Below are positions 1 to 6,778 of a stretch of DNA of 11,947 nt, piece after piece. Both the position numbers and the translations under genes were made by a program. The notes under the pieces were generated by a model that was given only the letters and a program-made list of their open reading frames with translations, did no database searches and was not told the origin of the DNA. Source of the DNA: JAUXEH01 sp965602945 (lineage in GTDB: Bacteria > Acidobacteriota > Aminicenantia > Aminicenantales > Aminicenantaceae); assembly GCA_965602945.1 (NCBI GenBank), contig CBFDBC010000110.1, positions 1-11,947 of the forward strand, given 5' to 3'. How positions within the stretch are numbered: position 1 is the stretch's first letter; every line of letters begins with the position of its first letter.

Positions 1-1511
1 CGGTAGTGCCCACCATCGCGACACGCGGCCGGGGCATCAAAGAACTCCTGGACGCCGCCCGTGCAGTCCTGAAAGAAAAAAGGGTGCCGAAGCGCCTTCC
101 CTGGTCAAGGGATGTGGAGGAAAAGATCGCCGAGGTGGAGGCGGCCATACCGGAAGACTTCCACATTGTCGCCAACACCCGGTTCATGGCCGTCAAGTCT
201 GTCGAGATCGAGAAGCAGTTTTTCCACCGCATGCTGGAAGAGCTGAATCCCGGCTTCAAGCAGACCATCGACCGGGTACGGGCCGAACTGGAAGACAGAC
301 ACAGCGTGCCCGCTTATGAGGTCATCGCCGCGGAAAGGCATCACCTGGCGCTCAAACTGTTCGAGGAATCCTGTACGGTGACACGCGGGCCGCGGCTCAG
401 CTGGACAGAGCGGGTGGATGCCGTGATCATGCACCCCTTCCTCGGCTATCTTTTCCTCCTGGTGGTGTTTCTGGGCTTCTTTTTCGTGATATTCAAGGTC
501 GCCAGCCCCGTCGAGGAGTTTTTTCTCAGGCCTCTGGACAGTCTGCGTGCTTCGCTCCCCTCCAAACTGGGGGATGGCCTCATATTCTATCTGGTGGATG
601 GGCTGCTTCAGGGAGTCGGAGGTGGGCTCGCCATCGTGCTGCCCTATTTCGTACCCCTGTTGTTCATGATGGGCCTGCTCGAGGATATCCGGTATCTCCA
701 GCGCGCCGGATTCCTCATGGACACATTCATGCACAAGATCGGCCTGCACGGCAAATCGGTCTCCTCCTTTATCCTCGGATTCGGGTGCAACGTGCCGGCC
801 ATCGTGTCAACCCGCGTTCTCGAATCCCGGCGTGACCGGGTGATCACGTCTCTGCTGATACCGTTTATCCCGTGCTCGGCCCGCACGATGATCATCCTGG
901 CCCTGGTAGGGTTCTATCTGGGCCCGGTCTGGGCGCTGGGATTCTATGTGTTCAACATGTTCGTGTTGGGTATCCTGGGACGGATCATGTCCTGGATCTA
1001 CAAGTATCCGTCTCCTGGGCTGATCCTTGAGATCCCGTCGCTGAAGGCCCCTTCGTTCCCCAACATAGTCCGCCGCACGTTCTTCCAGTTCCGCTATTTT
1101 GTCCAGTTCGCCTGGCCGATACTGATCATCGGCAGCGTGGTGCTGGCAGTGCTTCAGTTCCTCAGGTTCGACCATGTCGTCAACCTGGTGCTTTCCCCCA
1201 TTGTACAGGGGGTGTTGGGGCTTCCCCGGGAGCTGGGTGTCACGCTGGTATTCGGTTTCCTGCGCAAGGAGCTGTCTCTGATCATGATGCTCCAGGCCTT
1301 GGGGGTTTCCTACTCGAACCTGATGACCATCATAACCCGTGAACAGCTGATGGTGTTCGTCGTGTTCATGAATTTTTTCGTCCCCTGCCTCTCGACCGTT
1401 GCCATACTCTGGAAGGAGATCGGGCGGAGAGAGGCCCTGATCTCGGTCGCCCTCAACACTTCTGTGGCCACAGTGATCGCGTTTTTAGTCCGCCTTTTCC
1501 TCAGATTCTGA
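1..1511 (+). CDS. feoB: Ferrous iron transport protein B, C-terminal part (5' end outside window)
   Basis: FeoB is an inner-membrane Fe(II) transporter with an N-terminal GTPase-like domain. The frame is open to the left edge (first full codon at 3), so the GTG at 6 is not the start. The first residues, VVPTIATRGRGIKELL, match the last strand and G5-like loop of the G domain; about 150-200 N-terminal residues with the P-loop are missing. A helical cytosolic region follows (about residues 20-135), then a hydrophobic domain of roughly eight membrane segments from about residue 143. The family signatures GFGCNVPAI (Cys codon at 786) and PFIPCSAR (Cys codon at 873) are both present, with conserved cysteines near the proposed pore. 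The end, PCLSTVAILWKEIGRREALI plus a last hydrophobic segment, is also family-like. Nothing looks broken. The HAD gene follows after one base. FeoA or the G-domain part should lie just upstream. Confidence 0.95.
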   Translation, partial: VVPTIATRGRGIKELLDAARAVLKEKRVPKRLPWSRDVEEKIAEVEAAIPEDFHIVANTRFMAVKSVEIEKQFFHRMLEELNPGFKQTIDRVRAELEDRHSVPAYEVIAAERHHLALKLFEESCTVTRGPRLSWTERVDAVIMHPFLGYLFLLVVFLGFFFVIFKVASPVEEFFLRPLDSLRASLPSKLGDGLIFYLVDGLLQGVGGGLAIVLPYFVPLLFMMGLLEDIRYLQRAGFLMDTFMHKIGLHGKSVSSFILGFGCNVPAIVSTRVLESRRDRVITSLLIPFIPCSARTMIILALVGFYLGPVWALGFYVFNMFVLGILGRIMSWIYKYPSPGLILEIPSLKAPSFPNIVRRTFFQFRYFVQFAWPILIIGSVVLAVLQFLRFDHVVNLVLSPIVQGVLGLPRELGVTLVFGFLRKELSLIMMLQALGVSYSNLMTIITREQLMVFVVFMNFFVPCLSTVAILWKEIGRREALISVALNTSVATVIAFLVRLFLRF

Positions 1512-1512
1512 T

Positions 1513-2247
1513 ATGCCGAAAGCCGTCCTCCTCGACCTCGACGACACCCTCCTCATCAACAACATGGCATCGTTCATCCCGGCCTATTTCCAGCTTCTCA
1601 CCCAATCCTTTGCCGATCGGATTCCCTCGGATCGGCTGCTCCTCGAGCTGATGCGGGGCATAGAGGCCATGGATGCCAATGAGGGCTCCGGCCCGACCAA
1701 TGAGGAGGCCTTCGAGACGTCCTTTTATTCCGCCCTGGAAATGAATTTAGGGGCGCTGAGGCCTGTCTTCGAGCGTTTTTATGCCGAGGAGTTTCCAAAA
1801 CTGAGGACGATCACACGTCCCATGCCCGGGGGGCGCGGCGTGGTCGAACGCGTCTTTGCCGGTGGCCGGCAGGTCGCCATTGCCACCAATCCGGTTTTCC
1901 CGCGCACGGCCGTTGAACAGAGGTTGGATTGGGCCGGAGTCTCCGTGCTCGATTTTAAGTATGACCTCGTGACGACCATCGAGAACATGCATGCCACCAA
2001 AGCCGGGACAGCCTACTACCGGGAGATTCTTTCGGCCCTGGGCAGGGAGCCGCAGGAATGCCTGATGGTAGGAGACGACTGGCAGCGGGACATGGTATAT
2101 GCTTCCCGCGCCGGCATCCCGGTATACTTCGTTACAGGGCCGGAAACTCCGGTTTTCCCGGGGCCAGGCTCCGGCGACGATCCTGTGCCGGATGAGCTGT
2201 TCACCGGAAGCGGTTCACTTGCAGACCTTCTTCCACTCCTGACCTGA
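1513..2247 (+). CDS. HAD-superfamily hydrolase (phosphatase-like)
   Basis: This 244-residue protein carries all four HAD motifs. Motif I is DLDDTL with the nucleophile at D8 and the acid/base at D10. Motif II is the Thr in AIATNP (T125), motif III is K163, and motif IV is GDDWQRD (D188, D189). Residues of about 15-105 form a helical insert of the C1-cap type, as in subfamily I phosphatases. It should be a soluble Mg-dependent phosphatase or phosphohydrolase; the substrate cannot be inferred. The ATG lies one base after the feoB stop, with no clear Shine-Dalgarno site in the end of feoB, so translation is probably coupled to feoB. A role in iron uptake would be a guess from position only. The last coding bases (2202-2225) are repeated 220 bp downstream, so the 3' end may have been remodelled. 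Confidence 0.88.
   Translation: MPKAVLLDLDDTLLINNMASFIPAYFQLLTQSFADRIPSDRLLLELMRGIEAMDANEGSGPTNEEAFETSFYSALEMNLGALRPVFERFYAEEFPKLRTITRPMPGGRGVVERVFAGGRQVAIATNPVFPRTAVEQRLDWAGVSVLDFKYDLVTTIENMHATKAGTAYYREILSALGREPQECLMVGDDWQRDMVYASRAGIPVYFVTGPETPVFPGPGSGDDPVPDELFTGSGSLADLLPLLT
2202..2225 (+). repeat. Direct repeat, copy 1 (end of the HAD gene)
   Basis: The 18 bases from 2202 to 2219 (CACCGGAAGCGGTTCACT) are identical to 2422-2439. After one mismatch a further five bases (GCAGA) also match, giving 23 of 24 identical positions. This copy encodes residues TGSGSLA near the C-terminus of the HAD protein. Confidence 0.85.
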
Positions 2248-2362
2248 ATTATTCACGGGTCAAGATTGGTACATAGGCGAGGAGGTGGCTCATGAGGTGT
2301 AGTGTGCTACATCGATTGGGCCACGACGAAGTCGATGTGCTAAGATTGGCCCGCCCGAAGGG

Positions 2363-2414
2363 TAAAGAATGCCGGTTTTTATTATTTCTATGAAGGGAAT
2401 ATCGGCATTCTTTA
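2363..2414. repeat. 12-bp perfect inverted repeat with 28-nt loop
   Basis: TAAAGAATGCCG at 2363-2374 is the exact reverse complement of CGGCATTCTTTA at 2403-2414. The loop is AT-rich. There is no U-tract directly after either arm, so it is not a standard intrinsic terminator. It could be the hairpin end of a small mobile repeat or a transcript-stabilising structure. Confidence 0.75.
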
Positions 2415-2421
2415 TGAATAA

Positions 2422-2445
2422 CACCGGAAGCGGTTCACTGGCAGA
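2422..2445 (+). repeat. Direct repeat, copy 2 (detached duplicate of the HAD gene end)
   Basis: This is the second copy of the 24-bp repeat, exactly 220 bp after the first. Read in the equivalent frame it continues as TGSGSLAELLLMKKGDRPLF and stops at a TAG at 2483-2485. An in-frame ATG at 2414 makes a 23-codon mini-ORF, but it has no well-placed ribosome binding site. I read it as a leftover 3' end of the HAD gene, either from a local duplication or from insertion of the segment between the copies, and not as a working gene. Confidence 0.7.
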
Positions 2446-2458
2446 ACTCCTTCTGATG

Positions 2459-2481
2459 AAAAAAGGGGACAGGCCCCTTTT
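2459..2481 (-). terminator. Intrinsic terminator of the bactofilin-uvrB-uvrC operon, possibly bidirectional
   Basis: Immediately after the uvrC stop, the minus strand reads AAAAGGGG, loop CCTGT, CCCCTTTT and two more T, which is an 8-bp stem with a six-T tail. On the plus strand the same hairpin is followed by TTTTCT, so it could also stop transcripts from the feoB-HAD side. The convergent layout fits a shared terminator. Confidence 0.85.
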
Positions 2482-4266
2482 CTAGTCTTTCAAGGCTTTT
2501 CGGAGCGCGGCCGCGGCCGGCTGGCCGACCAGCGAGGCGAGCTCATCCTGAGGCGCGGAGCGGATGGCGTTCACGCTCCTGTATCGGGCCAGGAGACGTT
2601 GTTTCCGTTTGGGGCCGATACCCGGGATCCCATCCAGGAGAGAGGTGAAGCTTTTTTTGGTACGCCGCCGGCGGTGAAATGTGATGGCGAACCGGTGGGC
2701 CTCGTCCCTGATGTGCTGCAGGAGGCGCAGGGCAGGGGAGGTGCGGTCCAGGCGCAGGCCCTCGGGGAAGCGGTCACTGAATACGATCTCTTCGCGCTTG
2801 GCGAGCGATACCAGGGGAGTGCCGGACAACCCCAACGATTCCAGCACGGTTCGAGCCGCATTGAACTGGCCCTTCCCTCCATCCACCAGCACCAGGTCCG
2901 GGAAATCCTCGCTGTTCCTGGCGATCCGGGAAAAACGGCGGTGCAGGACCTCCTGCAGGCTGGCAACATCGTTCGGGCCCTGTACGCTCCGGATCCTGTA
3001 TTTGCGGTAGGACTGCTTATCGGGAATCCCGTGCCGGAAGACTATGCGTGAGCCTACTGATTCGTCGCCTCCGGTGTTCGAGATGTCGTAACCCTCGATT
3101 TTCGTTGGAACGGCTTTCAGGCCCAGGACCGACTGGATCTCCTGGATCGGGGATTCAGGCAGCGGCCGCTTCTCCAGGAGGAGAGCGGCGTTGCGGTCCG
3201 CCAGTTCCACCAGCTTGCGGTTTTTTCCCCGCTGGGGGGCCTTGATCTGTACACGCCGGCGGGCGAGTTTCCCGAGGGATCCTTCCAGCCCGCTTGGATC
3301 CTCGAGTGAAACGGGCAGCAGGAGCGTCCCCGGCAGGTCCTCCCGGCCGCTGTAGAAAGCCTCGATCTGTCTCTCCAGGATGGCCTCATTCCGAAGGCCT
3401 CCGGGAGCAGTGACCAGCCGGCCTTCCGACCGCACGACCTTCCCCCGCCGCATGATGAAGACGTAGAAGGCCGCCTTGCCTCCCTTCCTGGCGAACCCGA
3501 CGATGTCTTTGTCCTCGGTCCGGGTCGAGATGAAGCTGGGTTTTTCCTTGATCTGTTCCAGGGTGAAGATCAGGTCGCGCCAGTGCCCGGCCTGCTCGAA
3601 TTCGAGCCGTTCCGAAGCCTCCTTCATGCGGACTCGCAGTACTCTGAGCAGATCATCGACGCTGCCTTCCAGGAACAGCAGGGCGTTCTCCGCCCGCTCG
3701 GCATACTCCTCCGCGGAGATAAATCCCGTACAGGGAGCCGTGCAGAGCTTCAGGTCGTACTGCAGGCAGGGCCTCCCGCGCTGGCTGGGGATGACCTCCC
3801 GGCAGTCCCTGATGCCGAAGTAGCGGTTGATGAGGTTTATTGTCTTGCGGGCCTGGAGGGCCGGATTGAAGGGGCCGAAATAGCGGGCCCCATCCGGTTC
3901 CACCCGGCGTGTCAGGTAGATCCCCGGAAAGGGCTCCTGCACGGTCAGTTTCAGGTAGGGGAAGCTCTTGTCGTCCTTGAGCCGCTCGTTGAACTTGGGC
4001 TGATACTGCTGGATGAAGTTGTTTTCCAGGAAAGCGGCTTCGCGCTCGGATCCGGTAAGGATGTAATCGATGTCCTCGGCTTCGGCAAGGATATTGCGGA
4101 CCTTGGGGTCTGAGGTAGGAAGGAGGTAGCTGCGGACACGGTCCTGAAGCGAGCGGGCCTTCCCGATGTAGAGCACCCGCTTTTCCCCGCCCATGAAAAA
4201 ATATATGCCGGGCTTGTCGGGCAGGCTGCGGGCCCTGTCTTTGAGACTCGTTTTAGTGCGGGCCAT
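2482..4266 (-). CDS. uvrC: Excinuclease ABC subunit C
   Basis: UvrC makes the two incisions around a DNA lesion after UvrB has been loaded. This 594-residue protein has the normal length and order. A GIY-YIG nuclease domain lies at the N-terminus (PGIYFF ... VLYIGKAR, residues about 18-40), for the 3' incision. A UVR segment that contacts UvrB is at about 203-238. The RNase H-like nuclease for the 5' incision has its expected acidic and His residues in GYDISN (D394), LVDGGKG (D462) and HRFAITFHR (H524). A C-terminal helix-hairpin-helix region contains GIPGIGPKRKQRLL. The ATG at 4266-4264 is preceded by GAGGGGAAGG on the minus strand as ribosome binding site. This site lies in the 10-base gap after uvrB and overlaps its stop codon, so the two genes are surely co-transcribed. 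No defects seen. Confidence 0.97.
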   Translation of the reverse strand: MARTKTSLKDRARSLPDKPGIYFFMGGEKRVLYIGKARSLQDRVRSYLLPTSDPKVRNILAEAEDIDYILTGSEREAAFLENNFIQQYQPKFNERLKDDKSFPYLKLTVQEPFPGIYLTRRVEPDGARYFGPFNPALQARKTINLINRYFGIRDCREVIPSQRGRPCLQYDLKLCTAPCTGFISAEEYAERAENALLFLEGSVDDLLRVLRVRMKEASERLEFEQAGHWRDLIFTLEQIKEKPSFISTRTEDKDIVGFARKGGKAAFYVFIMRRGKVVRSEGRLVTAPGGLRNEAILERQIEAFYSGREDLPGTLLLPVSLEDPSGLEGSLGKLARRRVQIKAPQRGKNRKLVELADRNAALLLEKRPLPESPIQEIQSVLGLKAVPTKIEGYDISNTGGDESVGSRIVFRHGIPDKQSYRKYRIRSVQGPNDVASLQEVLHRRFSRIARNSEDFPDLVLVDGGKGQFNAARTVLESLGLSGTPLVSLAKREEIVFSDRFPEGLRLDRTSPALRLLQHIRDEAHRFAITFHRRRRTKKSFTSLLDGIPGIGPKRKQRLLARYRSVNAIRSAPQDELASLVGQPAAAALRKALKD

Positions 4267-4276
4267 AGCCTTCCCC

Positions 4277-6286
4277 TCAGCCCTTCGCCATGTCCTCGCT
4301 GATCCGAAGTTCTCTTTGTTTCAGGTCCTTGAGCTCATCGCGGTAGCGGGCGGCCTTCTCGAACTCCAGCTTCTCGGCGGCTTCATCCATCAGCCGCTGC
4401 AGCTCCTCTATGCGCTGCCTGCGCTTTTGGGGGGAGAGGTAGATGTCCTTGTCTTCAGCCACACGCGTGTAGTCGAAGTAGTCCCTCTCGTACACGCTGT
4501 TCAGGACATCCTCGATGTTTTTCTGGATAGACATCGGCGTAATGTCGTGCTCCCGGTTGTACTGCTGCTGGATACCCCTCCGTCTAGCCGTCTCATCCAT
4601 AGCGGCGCGCATGGAATCCGTGATGGTATCGGCATACAGGATAGCCCGGCCCGCCACGTGCCGGGCCGCCCGGCCGAAGGTCTGGATGAGTGAGGTGGAA
4701 GATCGCAGGAAGCCTTCCTTGTCCGCATCCAGGATGGCCACCAGGGATACCTCCGGAAGGTCCAGCCCCTCTCTCAGGAGGTTGATGCCGATCAGTGTGT
4801 CGAAGACGCCCAGCCGCAGCTCGCGCAGGATCTTGACCCGGTCCAGGGTGTCAATGTCCGAGTGGAGGTACCTGACCCTCAGGCCCAGGTCGTGATAGTG
4901 GCGGCTGAGGTTCTCGGCCATGCGCTTGGTCAGTGTGGTCACCAGTGTGCGCTGGCCCCGGGCGGCGTTGGCTTCGATCTCTGACTGGAGGTCGTCGATC
5001 TGGCCTCGGGTCGGCCGTACTGAGATCTCCGGGTCGGTCAGACCTGTCGGCCGGATGACCTGTTCCGCGACCTGACGGCCCGCGCTCCCCAGCTCATGCC
5101 GGCCCGGCGTGGCCGAGACATAGAGCACGCGTTCCACACGTTTCCCGAACTCCGCGAAGTTCAGGGGACGGTTGTCCAGAGCTGAGGGAAGGCGGAAGCC
5201 GTGGTTAACCAGGGTCTGTTTGCGCGACCGGTCCCCGTGATACATGCCGCCGATCTGGGGGACCGTGACATGGGATTCGTCTATGATGGTCAAGAACCCT
5301 TCTGGGAAGTAGTCCAGGAGGGTATAGGGAGGCTGGCCCGGGCGGCGCTGGCTGAGGTAGAGGGAATAGTTCTCGATTCCCGGACACCACCCGAATTCCC
5401 GCAGCATTTCGAGGTCGAACAGGGTCCGTTCCTCCAGGCGGATGGCTTCCATGATCTTGCCTTCTTGTTTTAACTGCGCGGTGCGCTCATCCATCTCTTC
5501 CTCTATGCCTTCTACGGCGGAATCGAGGATATCTCTGGGGGTCGCGAAAAATGACTTGGGATAGACCAGCAGCTCCTCAGGTTCCTCCCGGATCGTGCCC
5601 AGGAGTGGATCGATCAGATCCAGGCCGGCCACCCGGTCGCCCTCCAGGCGGACGCGTATGGCACTGTCTTCGTAAGAGGGAAAGAGCTCGACCACATCCC
5701 CCCGCACACGGAATGTATTCCGCTTGAAGCCGGCTTCGCCACGCTCGTACTGCAGCTCTGTGAACCGGGAGAGCAGCTGCTTTCGCGTCACGGTCTGCCC
5801 CCGGCTCAGCTTGAAGCTCATTCGCCGGTAGGTCTCTGGAGAGCCCATGCCGTAAATGCACGAGACAGAGGCCACGATGATGATGTCCCGGCGGCGGAGC
5901 AGGGCGTTGGTCGCCCGCAGGCGCAGCCGGTCGATCTCGTCGTTGATGGTTGCCTCCTTGGCTATGTAGGTATTCGAAGCCGGAATAAAGGCTTCCGGCT
6001 GGTAGTAATCGTAGTAGCTGACGAAGTATTCCACGGCATTATCAGGAAAGAAGCGCGTGAACTCCTGGTAGAGTTGGGCCGCCAGGGTCTTGTTATGCGA
6101 GATGACCAGCACGGGAGTGGAGGCCTGCGTGATGACGTTGGCCATCGTGAAGGTCTTGCCGGAGCCGGTGACTCCCATCAGGACCTGATGCGCGTGGTTT
6201 TGTTCGAGGCCTGCTACCAGCTGCGAGATGGCGGTTGTCTGGTCGCCGCGGGGTTGGTAGTCGGCGACGAGCTTGAAGGTTTGCAT
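4277..6286 (-). CDS. uvrB: Excinuclease ABC subunit B
   Basis: UvrB is the damage-verifying helicase-like ATPase of nucleotide excision repair. It receives DNA from UvrA and recruits UvrC. The 669 residues begin with the typical FKLVADYQPRGDQ. Walker A is GVTGSGKT (38-45). The lesion-probing beta-hairpin region starts with SYYDYYQPEAF near residue 89, the Walker B/DExH motif is DESH (336-339), and helicase motifs include GINLLREGLDLPEVSLVAILDADKEGFL. A C-terminal UVR motif (EKLEFEKAARYRDELKDL) contacts UvrC. Motif VI reads QTFGRAARH from residue 535, where QTIGRAARN is usual, a conservative difference with the arginines kept. The start is fixed by homology; its only Shine-Dalgarno candidate is GGGG one base before the ATG, so it may rely on coupling to bactofilin, which ends 18 bases upstream. 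uvrA is not in the window. Confidence 0.97.
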   Translation of the reverse strand: MQTFKLVADYQPRGDQTTAISQLVAGLEQNHAHQVLMGVTGSGKTFTMANVITQASTPVLVISHNKTLAAQLYQEFTRFFPDNAVEYFVSYYDYYQPEAFIPASNTYIAKEATINDEIDRLRLRATNALLRRRDIIIVASVSCIYGMGSPETYRRMSFKLSRGQTVTRKQLLSRFTELQYERGEAGFKRNTFRVRGDVVELFPSYEDSAIRVRLEGDRVAGLDLIDPLLGTIREEPEELLVYPKSFFATPRDILDSAVEGIEEEMDERTAQLKQEGKIMEAIRLEERTLFDLEMLREFGWCPGIENYSLYLSQRRPGQPPYTLLDYFPEGFLTIIDESHVTVPQIGGMYHGDRSRKQTLVNHGFRLPSALDNRPLNFAEFGKRVERVLYVSATPGRHELGSAGRQVAEQVIRPTGLTDPEISVRPTRGQIDDLQSEIEANAARGQRTLVTTLTKRMAENLSRHYHDLGLRVRYLHSDIDTLDRVKILRELRLGVFDTLIGINLLREGLDLPEVSLVAILDADKEGFLRSSTSLIQTFGRAARHVAGRAILYADTITDSMRAAMDETARRRGIQQQYNREHDITPMSIQKNIEDVLNSVYERDYFDYTRVAEDKDIYLSPQKRRQRIEELQRLMDEAAEKLEFEKAARYRDELKDLKQRELRISEDMAKG

Positions 6287-6304
6287 ACCCCACGAAGGTC
6301 AGGA

Positions 6305-6691
6305 TCAACGGGAGGGCTGGATCTTCAGGCTTCCTTTAAAAACGGCTCCTTCGGAGATGGATATGCGTGCGGACGTGATGTCACCGGTCATGCTGCAGTC
6401 GGAGTGGAGAGCGACCTTGCCCGAGGCATGGATTCTACCCTCCACGGTGCCGTGGACGAGGATGTTCTCCGCATGGATCTCCCCCTTGATCCTGCCGGTT
6501 CGGGCCACGTTGACGTCATGGCCCCCCAGGCTGATCTTCCCCTGGACCCGCCCCTGGATGACCAGGTCCCCGCTGCCGGAGATTTCACCTTCCAGGGACA
6601 TGCCTTGCGCCAAGAGAGAACTCTGTGAGGAGGAGGCAGAGAGAGGGGACTCCGTTACGCTGTTTTTTTTGTCTTCACCCTTTCCGATCAT
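6305..6691 (-). CDS. Bactofilin family protein
   Basis: Bactofilins are small proteins that polymerise without nucleotide into filaments or patches and act as scaffolds for cell-shape, wall-synthesis or polarity proteins. This 128-residue protein has a Ser-rich, probably disordered N-terminus (about 1-30). A right-handed beta-helix core follows with regular short repeats carrying Gly every few residues (SLEGEISGSGDLVIQGRV, GRIKGEIHAENILVHGTVEG, SMTGDITSARISISEGAVFK), then a short basic tail. This is the DUF583/bactofilin pattern. There is no membrane segment. The ATG at 6691-6689 has a good ribosome binding site, GAAGGGAG, seven bases upstream on the minus strand. It is the first gene of an operon with uvrB and uvrC. 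An A8 run on the coding strand (6663-6670) lies in codons 8-10 and could allow slippage. Its cellular role here is unknown. Confidence 0.9.
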   Translation of the reverse strand: MIGKGEDKKNSVTESPLSASSSQSSLLAQGMSLEGEISGSGDLVIQGRVQGKISLGGHDVNVARTGRIKGEIHAENILVHGTVEGRIHASGKVALHSDCSMTGDITSARISISEGAVFKGSLKIQPSR

Positions 6692-6724
6692 GCTGCTGCT
6701 CCCTTCTCAATAGAATGCGTGCTG

Positions 6725-6753
6725 ATTATAGAAAGGATAGGGATATTAGTCAA
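6725..6753 (-). promoter_or_regulatory. Sigma70-type promoter of bactofilin-uvrB-uvrC
   Basis: On the minus strand TTGACT (6753-6748) is followed by a 17-bp spacer and TATAAT (6730-6725). The expected transcription start is near 6718, giving a leader of about 27 bases before the bactofilin ATG at 6691. A dyad ATTAGT-CA-ACTAAT (6745-6758) overlaps the -35 box. No SOS-box consensus (CTG-N10-CAG) is evident around it. Confidence 0.85.
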
Positions 6754-6758
6754 CTAAT
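6745..6758. promoter_or_regulatory. Dyad over the -35 box of the bactofilin promoter
   Basis: ATTAGT (6745-6750) and ACTAAT (6753-6758) form 6-bp arms around a CA centre, covering the TTGACT box of the minus-strand promoter. It may be an operator for an unknown regulator. A short AT-rich dyad can also arise by chance, and its sequence is unlike the CAAACGTTTG palindromes nearby. Confidence 0.35.
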
Positions 6759-6778
6759 CGGAATCATTTGCATAATAC

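Larger units (their letters stand above)
2248..2481. other. Convergent intergenic gap with palindromes and a terminator
   Basis: This 234-bp space between the HAD and uvrC stops holds no convincing gene. It contains a small hairpin at 2296-2313 (GGTGTAG, loop TGTG, CTACATC, one G-U pair), an overlapping inverted repeat ACATCGA/TCGATGT (2309-2315 and 2332-2338), a 12-bp inverted repeat (2363-2414), the second HAD-tail copy (2422-2445) and a terminator hairpin (2459-2481). AAGATTGG occurs twice (from 2264 and from 2342). The stretch 2373-2422 is visibly AT-richer than the neighbouring genes. Together this resembles a small inserted repetitive element more than a plain spacer. Confidence 0.6.

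Noticed and set aside
6..8. GTG at position 6 as the start of a short FeoB.
   Set aside because: The frame continues to the left edge and begins in the middle of the G domain, so the gene is cut by the window and not truncated.
2414..2485. A 23-codon ORF, MNNTGSGSLAELLLMKKG..., after the HAD gene.
   Set aside because: It has no placed ribosome binding site, runs through the terminator hairpin, and is explained by the duplicated end of the HAD gene.
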